From Streptomyces tanashiensis (GTDB taxonomy: Bacteria; Actinomycetota; Actinomycetes; Streptomycetales; Streptomycetaceae), in NCBI RefSeq assembly GCF_014648895.1, contig NZ_BMRZ01000002.1, positions 248,001-312,000 on the forward strand: a DNA stretch of 64,000 nt. The letters run 5' to 3'. The position numbers and the translations under genes are program-made. Position 1 is the first letter of the stretch, and each line of letters opens with the position of its first letter. This document shows, piece after piece, positions 25,015 through 34,354 of this stretch. The notes below the pieces were generated by a model. That model saw only the letters and a program-made list of their open reading frames with translations, was not told the DNA's origin and made no database searches.

Positions 25015-25749
25015 ATGTGCGGCCGATACACCTCGACCCGAGGCCCCGAGGATCTGACCCGGCTCTTCGGGATCACCGACTGGCGCCCCGAGGAGACGCT
25101 GGCGCCCAGCTGGAACGTCGCGCCGACCGACGCGGTCTACGCCGTCCTCGAACGCGCCGGCCGGGACGGTGAGGGCGAGGTGCGCCGTGAGCTGCGGGCT
25201 CTGAAGTGGGGCCTGGTGCCTTCGTGGGCGAAGGACCCGAAGGTCGGCTCCCGGATGATCAACGCCCGGGTGGAGACCGTGCACGAGAAGCCCGCCTACC
25301 GGCGTGCCTTCGCCAGGCGCCGCTGCCTGCTGCCGGCCGACGGCTTCTACGAGTGGGAGCCGGTGAAGGACGAGGCGACGGGCCGGACCCGCAAGCAGCC
25401 CTACTTCATCCACCCCGTCGACGGTCAGGTGATGGCCATGGCGGGCCTGTACGAGTACTGGCGCGATCCCGACGTCGCCGGCGACGACGACCCCGCCGCC
25501 TGGCTCACGACCTGCACGATCATCACCACCGAGGCCACCGACGCCGCCGGGCGCGTGCACCCCCGCATGCCACTCGCCCTCACCCCCGACCACTACGGCG
25601 CCTGGCTCGACCCCCACCACCACGACACCGACGACCTCCGCGCCCTGCTCATCCAGCCCGCGGACGGTCGTCTCGACGCCCGGCCCGTCTCGACGGCCGT
25701 CAACAGCGTCCGCAACAACGGAGCCCACCTCGTCGACGCCGTCACCTGA
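25015..25749 (+). CDS. SOS response-associated peptidase (SRAP/YedK/HMCES family)
   Basis: A 244-residue protein that in characterised relatives forms a covalent thiazolidine with abasic sites in single-stranded DNA, shielding them. The catalytic Cys is residue 2 (MCGRYT, exposed after Met removal). Other family blocks are WNVAPT, LKWGLVPSWAKDP, NARVETV, the active-site Glu region GFYEWEP, and the C-terminal MPLAL with a preceding His. Length and order match the family. The start is fixed by the need for Cys2. Confidence 0.96.
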   Translation: MCGRYTSTRGPEDLTRLFGITDWRPEETLAPSWNVAPTDAVYAVLERAGRDGEGEVRRELRALKWGLVPSWAKDPKVGSRMINARVETVHEKPAYRRAFARRRCLLPADGFYEWEPVKDEATGRTRKQPYFIHPVDGQVMAMAGLYEYWRDPDVAGDDDPAAWLTTCTIITTEATDAAGRVHPRMPLALTPDHYGAWLDPHHHDTDDLRALLIQPADGRLDARPVSTAVNSVRNNGAHLVDAVT

Positions 25750-25792
25750 CGGCCTGAGGAAACCCTCGGCCGCGCACCTCTGCGAGGCGCCT

Positions 25793-26575
25793 TCATCTGC
25801 GGCCGACACCCGCGTACATCGCGACGTCCGGTGTCGTCGTCTCCGCGCGCCAGGCGGAGCAGGACACCACGCCGGGTTCGAGCAGCTCCAGGCCGTCGAA
25901 GTAGCGGGCGACGGCGGCCGGGGTCCGCTGGGTGAGCTTCGGCGTGCCGTGCTCGTTCCAGAACGCCACCGCAGCGTCGACGTCCGGCATGTCGGGGTGC
26001 GTGACCGTGTGGGAGAGGACGAGGTGGCTGCCGGGGGCGAGCGCGTCCATGAGGCGGCGGACGATCGCGTACGACTCCTCGTCGTCCTCGACGAAGATGA
26101 CGACCCCGAGCAGCATCAGCGCGACCGGCTGCGAGAGGTCGAGCGTCTTCGCCGCGGCCGCCAGGATCGTGTCGACGTCCCGCAGGTCGGCGTCCAGGTA
26201 GTCGGTGCGTCCCTCGGGCGTCCCGACCAGCAGGGCACGCGCGTGTGCCAGCACGAGCGGGTCGTTGTCCACGTACGCGACCCGTGCGTCGGGTGCGACG
26301 CGCTGGGCGACCTCGTGGGTGTTGTCGGCGCTCGGCAGTCCCGTCCCGATGTCCAGGAACTGCCGGATGCCCTCGCGCTCCGCCAGGTGCCGCACGGCCC
26401 GCCCCAGGAACAGCCGGTCCGCCTTCGCGTACTCCCCGATCCCGGGATGCAGCGCGCGGATCTGGTCGCCGGCCTCCCGGTCGACCGGGTAGTTGTCCTT
26501 GCCGCCGGTCCAGTAGTTCCATATCCGGGCGGTGTGCGGCCGGGACGTGTCGATGCGCGATTCGATGTCGGTCAC
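25793..26575 (-). CDS. SAM-dependent methyltransferase, DUF574 (PF04672) family
   Basis: A 260-residue protein of an actinobacterial family expanded in Streptomyces. The diagnostic start IDTSRPHTARIWNYWTGGKDNY is followed by FLDIGTGLPSADNTHEVA (motif I) and VDNDPLVLAHARALL. No target is known for most members. TACGTT ends six bases before the GTG at 26575, fitting a leaderless transcript. An ATG at 26626 would add 17 residues that do not look like the family. It lies downstream of the FAD oxidoreductase in the same direction, 89 bp after its stop. Confidence 0.92.
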   Translation of the reverse strand: MTDIESRIDTSRPHTARIWNYWTGGKDNYPVDREAGDQIRALHPGIGEYAKADRLFLGRAVRHLAEREGIRQFLDIGTGLPSADNTHEVAQRVAPDARVAYVDNDPLVLAHARALLVGTPEGRTDYLDADLRDVDTILAAAAKTLDLSQPVALMLLGVVIFVEDDEESYAIVRRLMDALAPGSHLVLSHTVTHPDMPDVDAAVAFWNEHGTPKLTQRTPAAVARYFDGLELLEPGVVSCSAWRAETTTPDVAMYAGVGRR

Positions 26576-26664
26576 ACCTTCAACGTAGCGCAGCGCCACT
26601 GCAACTCCCTTGCTCCAGTGGCGCATTGTCCTCAGTGTTCACTTGGCCCGCGCCAGGAAGACGC

Positions 26665-27960
26665 CTACGCCGAACGCGGGGAGCGTGACGTCCGCGACGA
26701 GCCGCTTACGGGGTGACCGTGGCCGAGGTCGGCCAGGACCTCCCGGGCGGCGCGGGCACCCGAGGCGAGGGCACCTTGCAGCGAACCGGTGGCCCGGTGG
26801 TCGCCGCACACGTAGCGGCCGACGCCCACGCGAGTGGTCCGGGTCAGCGGAAGGGGAGGCGGCATGGCCGGCAGCGCGTCGGGCACCGTGACCTGATGGA
26901 CCGTTTCCCAGGAGCCCGTGTCCGTCCCGTACACCTCGGCGAGAACCTCTCGGAGTCGTGCGTTCCGTTCGGGAGAGAGCTCTCCGAGCACGGAGGTCGA
27001 CACCAAGGCCCGGCCGTCCCTCGCGAAGCGCGGATGCACCTCGGTCAGGACGCAGGTGTTCAGGAAGCGGCGGCGTGCGTCCACGACGAGGGTGGGCTCG
27101 GTCAGCGGGGAGCGTTCGGCTGCGTGATAGATCGTGCTCACGGTACGACCCGCGGGCACTTCCAGCCCTGGCAGGAGGCGGGCCGCTGCACGCGGGCCGG
27201 TGGCGACGACCACGGCCCGGGCGTCGGTCTCGGCGCCGTCGGCCGCCCGTACTCCCCCGTCCGTGAGGCTGTCGACCGGCGCTCCCGTCGACAGCACACC
27301 GGCTGGGAGGGCGGCCGCCAGCTGCGCGGGCACGGCTTGGATGCCGTCGGCCGGCAGGCAGAGGGTGCCACGCAGGAAGGTACGCCAGACAAGGTGGAAG
27401 AAGCGGGCCGAGGTCTCCAGGTCCTCCTCCAGGAAGACTCCGGAGAGGAAGGGCCGGAAGAAGGTCTCGACCAGATCCCGGGACACCCCCGCTTTCGCGA
27501 GGGCGGAACGGGTCGTGGTGTCGGCCCTGGCACGCACCAGGGCGGCCGGCTCCAGCATGTCCCGCGCCGACAGGGCGCCCACGGCGAGCAGATCCCTCGG
27601 CGAGGCCGTCCGGCCGGTCAGCAGGTCACGGCCGCGCCGGAGATCCCGCGTGGGGTCGGCGAATCGCCGCATCCCGCCCGGGGTCGACACGAGAACGGCA
27701 GGGGTGAACGGGCGGAGGTGCAGGCGCCGGAGGTCGAGGCGCCGCCTGACCTGCGGGTACGACGTGTTGAAGACCTGGAAGCCGCGGTCGGCCGTGAAGC
27801 CCGCGACATGATCGGTGCGCATGCGTCCACCGGGAGATCCGTCCGCCTCCAGGAGCCGGACCGCGAGTCCGGCGGTGGCGAGGTCTGCCGCGCACGCGAG
27901 GCCGGCCACACCGGCTCCGACCACGACGACGTCGCATCGTTCCCTGCCTGACACGACCAC
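26665..27960 (-). CDS. FAD-dependent oxidoreductase (phytoene-desaturase/amine-oxidase-like)
   Basis: A 431-residue flavoprotein. The dinucleotide-binding motif VVVVGAGVAGLACAADL and the following EADGSPGGRMRT are typical of the flavin amine oxidase/carotenoid desaturase superfamily. The C-terminal FAD-contact block RYVCGDHRATGSLQGALASG is also clear. The substrate is unknown, and no carotenoid genes lie nearby. AGGAGG is about seven bases before the GTG start at 27960. Confidence 0.94.
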   Translation of the reverse strand: MVVSGRERCDVVVVGAGVAGLACAADLATAGLAVRLLEADGSPGGRMRTDHVAGFTADRGFQVFNTSYPQVRRRLDLRRLHLRPFTPAVLVSTPGGMRRFADPTRDLRRGRDLLTGRTASPRDLLAVGALSARDMLEPAALVRARADTTTRSALAKAGVSRDLVETFFRPFLSGVFLEEDLETSARFFHLVWRTFLRGTLCLPADGIQAVPAQLAAALPAGVLSTGAPVDSLTDGGVRAADGAETDARAVVVATGPRAAARLLPGLEVPAGRTVSTIYHAAERSPLTEPTLVVDARRRFLNTCVLTEVHPRFARDGRALVSTSVLGELSPERNARLREVLAEVYGTDTGSWETVHQVTVPDALPAMPPPLPLTRTTRVGVGRYVCGDHRATGSLQGALASGARAAREVLADLGHGHPVSGSSRTSRSPRSA

Positions 27961-28105
27961 GGTGGTCCTCCTCTCCTCCGGACAGCGACAGTCCTTCTTC
28001 TGTCGTGGGACCGGAGACGGATGCGTATCGCGGCAGATCCGGCTGTGCGCGTACGAGGGGGACGGTCCGGGTGGGTACGACGGGACCGAGTGGTGGACAG
28101 GGTCC

Positions 28106-28594
28106 CTACGCCGGTCCCTCGTGTTCGGCGGCCAGTGCGGCGTTGAGCGTGCCCAGAAACGTGGCGATCGTCGTGAGCTCGTCCGCGCTGAACCGGCTGC
28201 GCGCTGCCTCCGTGGCGCGCGCCAGGGGGCTGAAGTACTCGCGCGCCAGGGAGCGGGCGTGCGGGTTGTAGACGAGGTGAACGACTCTGCGGTCCGCGCT
28301 GTCTCTCACGCGACTGATGTGACCTGCGCGTTCCAGGCGGTCGAGGCAGGCCGTGACGGCCCCGGAGGTGAGGCGCAGCTCTTCTCTGAGGCGGGAGGGA
28401 GTGGCGGGCCCGTCGGGGTTCTCCGCCGAATCCATGATCACGGAGAGTGCGTGGATGTCCGTCGCATGCAGCCCGTGCTGGTGTGCGAAGTCCAGGGTGC
28501 TTCGGTTCAGCTCGCGGTTGAGCGTGCGCAGCAGAACGGCGTAGGCGGGCAGGTCGCTGGCCCGGCCGTCAGCGGATGGCGAAGGTGACTGCAT
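28106..28594 (-). CDS. MarR family transcriptional regulator
   Basis: A 162-residue regulator with a winged-helix core (ATPSRLREELRLTSGAVTACLDRLERAG and the wing RVRDSADRRVVHLVY) between dimerisation helices. It is divergent from the MMPL transporter. The shared gap holds AT-rich palindromes rare at this GC content, and a TATTAT -10 (plus-strand positions 28604-28609) about ten bases before the ATG suggests a leaderless, autoregulated promoter. Most likely it represses the exporter until a ligand binds (inference). Confidence 0.94.
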   Translation of the reverse strand: MQSPSPSADGRASDLPAYAVLLRTLNRELNRSTLDFAHQHGLHATDIHALSVIMDSAENPDGPATPSRLREELRLTSGAVTACLDRLERAGHISRVRDSADRRVVHLVYNPHARSLAREYFSPLARATEAARSRFSADELTTIATFLGTLNAALAAEHEGPA

Positions 28595-28600
28595 ACCTCA

Positions 28601-28625
28601 AGCATAATATTGCTCAATGATTGAG
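28601..28625. promoter_or_regulatory. MarR operator / divergent promoter region
   Basis: CTCAAT-G-ATTGAG (28613-28625) is a perfect palindrome next to AGCATAATATTGCT (28601-28614). The block is strikingly AT-rich for this genome and overlaps the probable -10 of the MarR gene and the upstream promoter region of the transporter. Confidence 0.65.
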
Positions 28626-28674
28626 ATAGTTTATGTTCGAGATACCTCAGTGACCCGCCCTCGTTAGGGAGTCG

Positions 28675-30813
28675 ATGAACAGCGCGCGCCGACCAGTCCG
28701 CTGGCTGGTCCCCCTCGTCCTCGTGGTTGTCTGGCTCGGTCTGGGTGGAGCCTTCGGCTCCTCCGCGGGCAAGCTCGGGGAGGTCTCCACCAACGACCAG
28801 GCGGCGTTTCTGCCACAGAACGCCGAGTCCACGAAGGTGATCGAACAACAGAAGGCGTTCCACCAGCAGGAGACCGTCCCTGCGATCGTCGTCTGGACCG
28901 CAGCCGACGGCGCGGACATCTCCGAGGCTCAGCAGAAGGCGGCGACTGCCGCGCTGCGGTCCCTGGCGGAGGAGGAGGGGGTCGACGGAGCACCGTCGCC
29001 GGCGTTCCGGTCGCAGGACGGAAAGGCCCTGCAGGGTGTCGTACCGCTGAGCCCCGATCTCGGCGATCGGCTCACCGACGTTCTGGACGGGATCGAGCGC
29101 GCGGCAGCCGAGGTGCCGGACACGCGGGCACAGCTCGCCGGACCCGCGGCGACCCAGGCGGATCTGAAAGACGCGTTCGCCGGAATCGACGGGCTTCTGC
29201 TCGGGGTGGCCCTCGCCGCGGTGCTCCTCATCCTGCTGCTGGTCTACCGCAGCGTCCTGCTCCCCTTCCTGATCATCATCAGCTCGGTGTTCGCACTCGG
29301 TGTCGCCGGCGCGATCGTGTACGTGCTCGCCGACAACGGCGTCGTCCGGGTCGACGGCCAGGTCCAGGGCATCCTGTCCATCCTGGTGATCGGCGCCGCC
29401 ACCGACTACGCGCTCCTGCTGACGGCTCGCTTCCGCGAGGAACTCGCCACCACCGGGGACCGCGCCACGGCCGCCTGGGCGGCCACCCGGGGGTCGTGCG
29501 GAGCCATCGCCGCCAGCGCCGCGACGGTCGCGCTCGGCCTGCTGGCACTGCTTCTGAGCGATCTGACCAACAACCGGGCCCTGGGACCGGTCGGCGCGAT
29601 CGGCGTCGTCTGCGCCGTGCTGACGACTCTGACGTTCCTCCCCGCGGTCCTCGCCCTCATCGGCAAGGCCGCCTTCTGGCCCGCCAAGCCGAAATCGGCC
29701 GACGTCGAAACGGGCGGTCACGGCATCTGGAGTCGGGTCGCCCACCGGGTGGACACCCGGCCCCGACAGCTGTGGATCATCACCACCGGTCTTCTGCTGG
29801 CAGGCGCGGCCTTCTTCCCCTCCCTCCAGTCGAAGGGAGTCCCCTTCGACGAGCTGTTCGTCAACGACGCCCCGTCCGTCGCCGCGCAGCAGACCCTGGG
29901 CAAGCACTTTCCCGGCGGTTCCGGCCAGCCCGCCGTGATCATCGCCGACGCCGAGAAGGTGACCGCAGCGCAGAAGGCCGCCGCAGGTACGCCAGGAGTG
30001 GCCGGCGTCAAGGTGGTCACGAGCGGCCCCGGCACACAGCCGCTGGTCGTCGACGGCCGCGTGCGCATCGACGCGACCCTGGCCGACGCCCCCGACAGCG
30101 ACGCGGCCAAGCGAACCGTTCAGAACCTGCGCGACCGCGTACACGCCGCCGACCCGAGCACGCTCGTGGGTGGCTACACGGCTCAGCAGTACGACACACA
30201 GCGCACGGCGGAGCACGACAAGAACCTCATCATCCCCGTCGTCCTTGCGATCATCCTCGTCATCCTGATCGTCCTGCTCCGGTCCCTGCTCCTGCCCGTG
30301 CTGCTCGTGGCCACCGTGGTCCTGAACTATCTGGCGACTCTCGGCATCGCCGGGCTGGTGTTCGAGCACGGCTTCGGCTTCTCCGGCACGGACGCCTCCG
30401 TCCCTCTGTACGGCTTCGTCTTCCTCGTCGCCCTGGGAGTCGACTACAACATCTTCCTCATGTCCCGGGTGCGCGAGGAGACCCTGCGCCTGGGAACCCG
30501 GCAGGGGATGCTCCGCGGACTCGTCGCCACCGGTGGTGTGATCACCTCGGCGGGGGTGGTTCTGGCCGCCACGTTCGCGGCCCTCATCGTGATCCCGCTG
30601 GCCTTCCTTGCCCAGATCGCCTTCATCGTCGCCTTCGGCGTGCTGCTCGACACGATCGTGGTCCGCTCACTCCTCGTGCCCGCTCTCGTCAGGGACATCG
30701 GCCCCGCCGTCTGGTGGCCCGGCCGGCTGAGCCGAGAACCCCACCGTGAGCACTCCCCGGCCTCCGGATCCGAGGCCACGAGCGCCGAGGGGAACGACCG
30801 CATCGTCGGCTAG
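28675..30813 (+). CDS. MMPL-family RND transporter
   Basis: A 712-residue membrane transporter with the duplicated RND layout: TM1, a large outside loop (about 35-170), TM2-6, TM7, a second loop (about 380-510) and TM8-12. The proton-relay Asp-Tyr pairs are seen as GAATDYALLLTARFREEL in the first half and LGVDYNIFLMSRVREE in the second. MMPL proteins export lipids, siderophores or drugs. The adjacent MarR gene suggests inducible efflux (inference). Confidence 0.95.
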   Translation: MNSARRPVRWLVPLVLVVVWLGLGGAFGSSAGKLGEVSTNDQAAFLPQNAESTKVIEQQKAFHQQETVPAIVVWTAADGADISEAQQKAATAALRSLAEEEGVDGAPSPAFRSQDGKALQGVVPLSPDLGDRLTDVLDGIERAAAEVPDTRAQLAGPAATQADLKDAFAGIDGLLLGVALAAVLLILLLVYRSVLLPFLIIISSVFALGVAGAIVYVLADNGVVRVDGQVQGILSILVIGAATDYALLLTARFREELATTGDRATAAWAATRGSCGAIAASAATVALGLLALLLSDLTNNRALGPVGAIGVVCAVLTTLTFLPAVLALIGKAAFWPAKPKSADVETGGHGIWSRVAHRVDTRPRQLWIITTGLLLAGAAFFPSLQSKGVPFDELFVNDAPSVAAQQTLGKHFPGGSGQPAVIIADAEKVTAAQKAAAGTPGVAGVKVVTSGPGTQPLVVDGRVRIDATLADAPDSDAAKRTVQNLRDRVHAADPSTLVGGYTAQQYDTQRTAEHDKNLIIPVVLAIILVILIVLLRSLLLPVLLVATVVLNYLATLGIAGLVFEHGFGFSGTDASVPLYGFVFLVALGVDYNIFLMSRVREETLRLGTRQGMLRGLVATGGVITSAGVVLAATFAALIVIPLAFLAQIAFIVAFGVLLDTIVVRSLLVPALVRDIGPAVWWPGRLSREPHREHSPASGSEATSAEGNDRIVG

Positions 30814-30967
30814 CGGCTCGACCGGAAACGATCACGGGGTTGGTGCCGATGAGGGCCTCCGCCACTTGGATGTGACGTCACATCCGAGTGGCGCGAGGAG
30901 GCGCGACGGCAGAGACCGGTGGGGCGGGCGACCTCTCCCGGAAGCGGCCCGACCCCCTGCCGCACGA

Positions 30968-31501
30968 TCAGATGTCGCCCTGGACGAGCGCGTGCAGGTG
31001 CTCGTCGTGCCATCCGTCCGCATGGAGCAGCGCGCTGCGCATGGTGCCTTCGAGGGTGTATCCGGCCTTGTCCGCGACACGGCAGGACGCCGGGTTGGCC
31101 ACCGAGTGACACAGCCGCAGACGGTGCAGGCCGAGGTCCTTCAGGGCCCATTCGCTGACGCGCTTCGTGGCTTCGACCACGACACCGCCCCCGCGTGCCG
31201 AGGGGAGGATCCAGTACACGATCTCGGCGCTGCCACCGCCGAGGTCGATGTCGCCCCACCCGATCAGGCCCACCGCCTCGCCTTCCGGTCGAGCGATGGC
31301 CCAGATCGCGCTCAGCTCGGCCCGCCAGCGCTCGTGCATGCGTTCAATGCGTCGGCGCGCGTCTTCCGGCGTCTCGACCAGCAGGCGGTTCCACTGGCGA
31401 ACCGCGGGATCCTGGCTGCCGGCCACCAGGACGGCGGCGTCGGAAGGACGCCAGGGACGCAGCTCCAGGCCGCTCGGAAGGCTGAGCACCGGCTGGTCCA
31501 T
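30968..31501 (-). CDS. GNAT-family N-acetyltransferase (RimJ/RimL type)
   Basis: A 177-residue acetyl-CoA-dependent transferase. ELRPWRPSDA begins the domain, VYWILPSARGGGVVVEATKRV is the acetyl-CoA pyrophosphate loop with the central GGGV in place of the usual R/Q-x-x-G-x-A, and LHRLRLCHSVANPASCRVADKAGYTLEGTMR is the typical RimJ/RimL end. Start codons at 31558, 31510 and 31501 are possible. I chose the one closest to the domain. The substrate (protein N-terminus or small amine) is unknown. Confidence 0.9.
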   Translation of the reverse strand: MDQPVLSLPSGLELRPWRPSDAAVLVAGSQDPAVRQWNRLLVETPEDARRRIERMHERWRAELSAIWAIARPEGEAVGLIGWGDIDLGGGSAEIVYWILPSARGGGVVVEATKRVSEWALKDLGLHRLRLCHSVANPASCRVADKAGYTLEGTMRSALLHADGWHDEHLHALVQGDI

Positions 31502-31724
31502 CGCGGCCATCCGCCCCGCCGGAACGACTGCTGGAATGCGTGAGCTGGAGATCATCACGGCATCGTGCCACAGCGCTCAGTCGCGAAACGGCCTCTGTCT
31601 GAGGGCCCGTTGTGCCGGAGGTCTGGTCCTGTGGCAGATGGTGACGGGGTGGACACGCACAGATCGCAGCCGTCACACTCGACTCCGCCCCTGTCGGGGA
31701 ATCAGAACTCGGGACGGAGACGCG

Positions 31725-32459
31725 ATGCTTCGGCGTACGATCCAGCTCAGCCTGTCGCTTGTCATGGTCATGATTGCTGCCGTGGGTGGCATGCTGACAA
31801 CGGCCGGACCGGCCCAGGCAGACGAGTGCTACACCTGGGGCCGCACGCTCTCGCAGGGGATGTCGGGCTCCGACGTGACGGAGCTGCAGATCCGGGTGGC
31901 CGGGCACGCGGCGTACGGCGAGGTCATCGCCGTCGACGGTGACTTCGGGCCGGCCACCAAGGCCGCGGTGACCCGCTTTCAGCAGGCGTACGGGCTCCCC
32001 GCGGACGGCGTCGCGGGCTCACAGACGTTCGGCAGGATCTACGCCCTGCAGGACCCGGACTGCACCCCCGTCCACTTCACCTACGCCGAGCTGAACAAGT
32101 GCAACTCCGACTGGTCCGGCGGTGCGGTCAGCGCGGCGACGGCCAAGTCCAACGGCCTGCGCACGATGTGGAAGCTGGAGGCCATGCGGCACGCCATGGG
32201 CGACGTCCCGATCACCGTGACCAGCGGATTCCGCTCGCACTCCTGCAACAGCGCGGTGGGCGGCGCCTCGAACAGCCGGCACCTGTACGGCGACGCCGCC
32301 GACCTGGTCGGCAGTCCGTCGCTGTGCCGGCTGGCCCAGCAGGCCCGCTCCCACGGCTTCGGCGGGATCTTCGGCCCCGGCTATCCCGACCACAACGACC
32401 ACACCCACGTGGACGGCCGTACCAGCCGCTCCTGGTCCGCGCCCAACTGCGGTGTCTGA
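31725..32459 (+). CDS. Secreted M15 D,D-carboxypeptidase with peptidoglycan-binding domain
   Basis: A 244-residue exported cell-wall enzyme. The signal peptide (residues 1-32) ends at AQA. A PG_binding_1 domain follows ([14 protein letters not shown] to [10 protein letters not shown]), then a zinc peptidase of the M15A type with [11 protein letters not shown] (zinc His and Asp) and DHTHVD (third zinc ligand). It probably trims D-Ala from stem peptides or cross-links. GGAG lies about five bases before the ATG at 31725. Two Cys pairs suggest disulfides outside the cell. Confidence 0.94.
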   Translation: MLRRTIQLSLSLVMVMIAAVGGMLTTAGPAQADECYTWGRTLSQGMSGSDVTELQIRVAGHAAYGEVIAVDGDFGPATKAAVTRFQQAYGLPADGVAGSQTFGRIYALQDPDCTPVHFTYAELNKCNSDWSGGAVSAATAKSNGLRTMWKLEAMRHAMGDVPITVTSGFRSHSCNSAVGGASNSRHLYGDAADLVGSPSLCRLAQQARSHGFGGIFGPGYPDHNDHTHVDGRTSRSWSAPNCGV

Positions 32460-32551
32460 AAGGCGCGTACGAGAACCGGCACAGCGCAGACCCGCCGTAC
32501 CCGCTCCGGCATCCGGGGCACCCCCTTGGCCAGGAAAGCGAGGAAGGAACC

Positions 32552-33490
32552 TTGAGACAGCTCGTACGACTCATGGCACTGTTCGCCGCGGTGGCGGGAC
32601 TGCTGATCGGGCTCGGCGTCCCCGCGCAGGCCTTCTCCCAGGCAGCGTTCCCCCTGGTGAGCACGGGCAACCGAGGCTCCGACGTCATCGCGCTGCAGCA
32701 TCTGCTCGCCGCGCACGGCCGCTCCGTGACCGTCGACGGCGTCTTCGACTCGGGCACGCACAGCGCGGTGGTGGGATTCCAGCAGTCCCGGGGACTCACC
32801 ACGGACGGCATCGTCGGGCCCGCCACCTGGAGCGCTCTCGCCGTCACCGTACGCCGGGGCGACAACGGGCCGGCGGTGAAAGCCGTCCAGTCACTGCTCA
32901 ACGCCAAGCGAGGGGCCGGCCTCACGGTCGACGGCGCCTTCGGACCCGGCACCGACGCCGCCGTCCGTACCTTCCAGTCCCATGCGGGCCTCGGCGCGGA
33001 CGGCGTCGTCGGGCCGGTCACCTGGAAGAACCTGCTGTGGCACTACGAGAGCATCGCCTTCGGCACCGGCACGATGTGCGCCCAGAGCCCGGACGGCAAC
33101 CCAGGCGCGCACTGGGCGACAGGCGGTGCCGTGGGGCAGCTGGAAGCCGCCGCCGGCGCGTTCGCCGCCACGGGAAACGGGGCGCTCCCTGTCGGCGACG
33201 CGGGCTTCGAACACGGCGGGGACATCGCCGGCCATGCCAGCCACGAAGTCGGGATGGACATCGACGTGTGGCCGATCCGCACCGACTCGGCACAGTGCAC
33301 CGCGGGGCGGATCACCTGGCAGTCGGGGACCTACGACCGCGCGGCCACCCGCAGGCTCGTCCAGGAGATCCGGGCGAAGGCCCCCTCCCACGTCGAGCTG
33401 ATCTTCTTCAACGATCCGCAGCTGATCTCGGAAGGACTGACCACGAGCTACCCGAACCACGACAACCACCTGCACATCCGCTATCGGTAG
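32552..33490 (+). CDS. Secreted penicillin-insensitive murein endopeptidase-like protein with two PG-binding domains
   Basis: A 312-residue exported protein. The signal peptide ends at AQA (near residue 27). Two PG_binding_1 repeats ([18 protein letters not shown] and [18 protein letters not shown]) precede a LAS-type zinc endopeptidase with [14 protein letters not shown] and NHDNHLHIR, the H-x2-H-x6-D and H-x-H pattern of MepA (M74). It would cut peptide cross-links in murein. The TTG at 32552 has AGGAAGG five bases before it. An ATG at 32573 is the alternative. It follows another murein peptidase by 92 bp, likely one operon. Confidence 0.93.
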   Translation: MRQLVRLMALFAAVAGLLIGLGVPAQAFSQAAFPLVSTGNRGSDVIALQHLLAAHGRSVTVDGVFDSGTHSAVVGFQQSRGLTTDGIVGPATWSALAVTVRRGDNGPAVKAVQSLLNAKRGAGLTVDGAFGPGTDAAVRTFQSHAGLGADGVVGPVTWKNLLWHYESIAFGTGTMCAQSPDGNPGAHWATGGAVGQLEAAAGAFAATGNGALPVGDAGFEHGGDIAGHASHEVGMDIDVWPIRTDSAQCTAGRITWQSGTYDRAATRRLVQEIRAKAPSHVELIFFNDPQLISEGLTTSYPNHDNHLHIRYR

Positions 33491-33721
33491 AGGGCTGCCG
33501 CCGCTGCGGGTCGGCGGCGGTGAAGGCCCGTCAAGAGTGGTTGCGCCGGTCGCGCCGAGGAGGCACGCCCGCGAGCCTGCGACGGCGGTTGCACGGAAGG
33601 CTCTCCTCTGCCTCGTCCGGGTGGATTCTTTCGCTCGTGTTGGGGATCCGTGCTGGTCAGATGGGGTGAAAGAGAAGCGTGGCTCGTTTCTCGACACCGG
33701 GTCGCAGGCGTTGATGGGCAC

Positions 33722-34141
33722 GTGAGTACTTCGAGCACAGCCCCGATACTGCCCGCCGCTCTCGCTGTCCCTGTCGCTCCCGTCGTGCACGACTCGGGCG
33801 CGGACAACGCGCCCGGTGTCATAGTCATCGACTCCGTCACCACGCTCGGCATCACTCTGGTCGTGTGCCTCGTCGGTGAGATCGACGGCCACAGCGTCGC
33901 CCCGCTGCGTGCGCTGTTGGCCTCGGCGGCGGCCGACGGCTACACCGGGCTCGTCGTGGACACCGCGCGGGTCACCCTCTGCGACGCGAGCCTCCTCGCC
34001 GCCCTCGGCTGGTGGTCGCGGCAGGGACGCCGCCTCACTCTCGTGAACCGTTCCGGGGGCGTTCCACGCAGCCAGTACGTGGCTTGTCCAGGGCAGTCGG
34101 CGCCACGGGCCGGCTCACTGACAGCGGCGGCCGCGTCATGA
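33722..34141 (+). CDS. STAS-domain anti-sigma factor antagonist-like protein
   Basis: A 139-residue protein with a STAS domain (about 35-110): VVCLVGEIDGHSVAPLRALL, then GLVVDTARVTLCDASLLAAL, where the phosphorylatable Ser is expected at D-A/S-S. In Streptomyces such proteins bind anti-sigma kinases. The last 35 residues (after LVNRSGG) do not resemble the usual C-terminal STAS helix, and another reading frame continues more plausibly, so a late frameshift is possible. The GTG at 33722 begins directly before the domain. Confidence 0.8.
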   Translation: MSTSSTAPILPAALAVPVAPVVHDSGADNAPGVIVIDSVTTLGITLVVCLVGEIDGHSVAPLRALLASAAADGYTGLVVDTARVTLCDASLLAALGWWSRQGRRLTLVNRSGGVPRSQYVACPGQSAPRAGSLTAAAAS

Positions 34142-34255
34142 CGTTCCTGCAGAGCGACGGAAGCCGCGGCGCCCGCGTCGAAACCTGTTTGCGGGCCCCG
34201 GCGGGCCACTGCTACGTTTTCGAAGGCCGTGCGAGAGAACGAGGAGGTGGTACCC

Positions 34256-34306
34256 GTGAACGAACTGACATGGGTGCTCTCCTCCGGGGTCACGGTCGGG
34301 CGATAG
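34256..34306 (+). other. Candidate 16-codon leader ORF with strong ribosome site
   Basis: GTG at 34256 follows GAGGAGGTGG by five bases, one of the best ribosome sites in the window, yet the frame ends after 16 codons at 34306. It lies 49 bp before the alpha/beta hydrolase start. It may be a leader peptide, or the 5' remnant of a lost gene. Coding status is uncertain. Confidence 0.35.
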
Positions 34307-34354
34307 GTCGTCGTCCGGGAGCGCCGTATCTGAGCACTCCCGAAAGGCACAATC

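Noticed and set aside
33600..33720. A sigma-B-type promoter before the STAS gene
   Set aside because: No GTTT-spacer-GGGTAT-like pair at proper spacing could be found.
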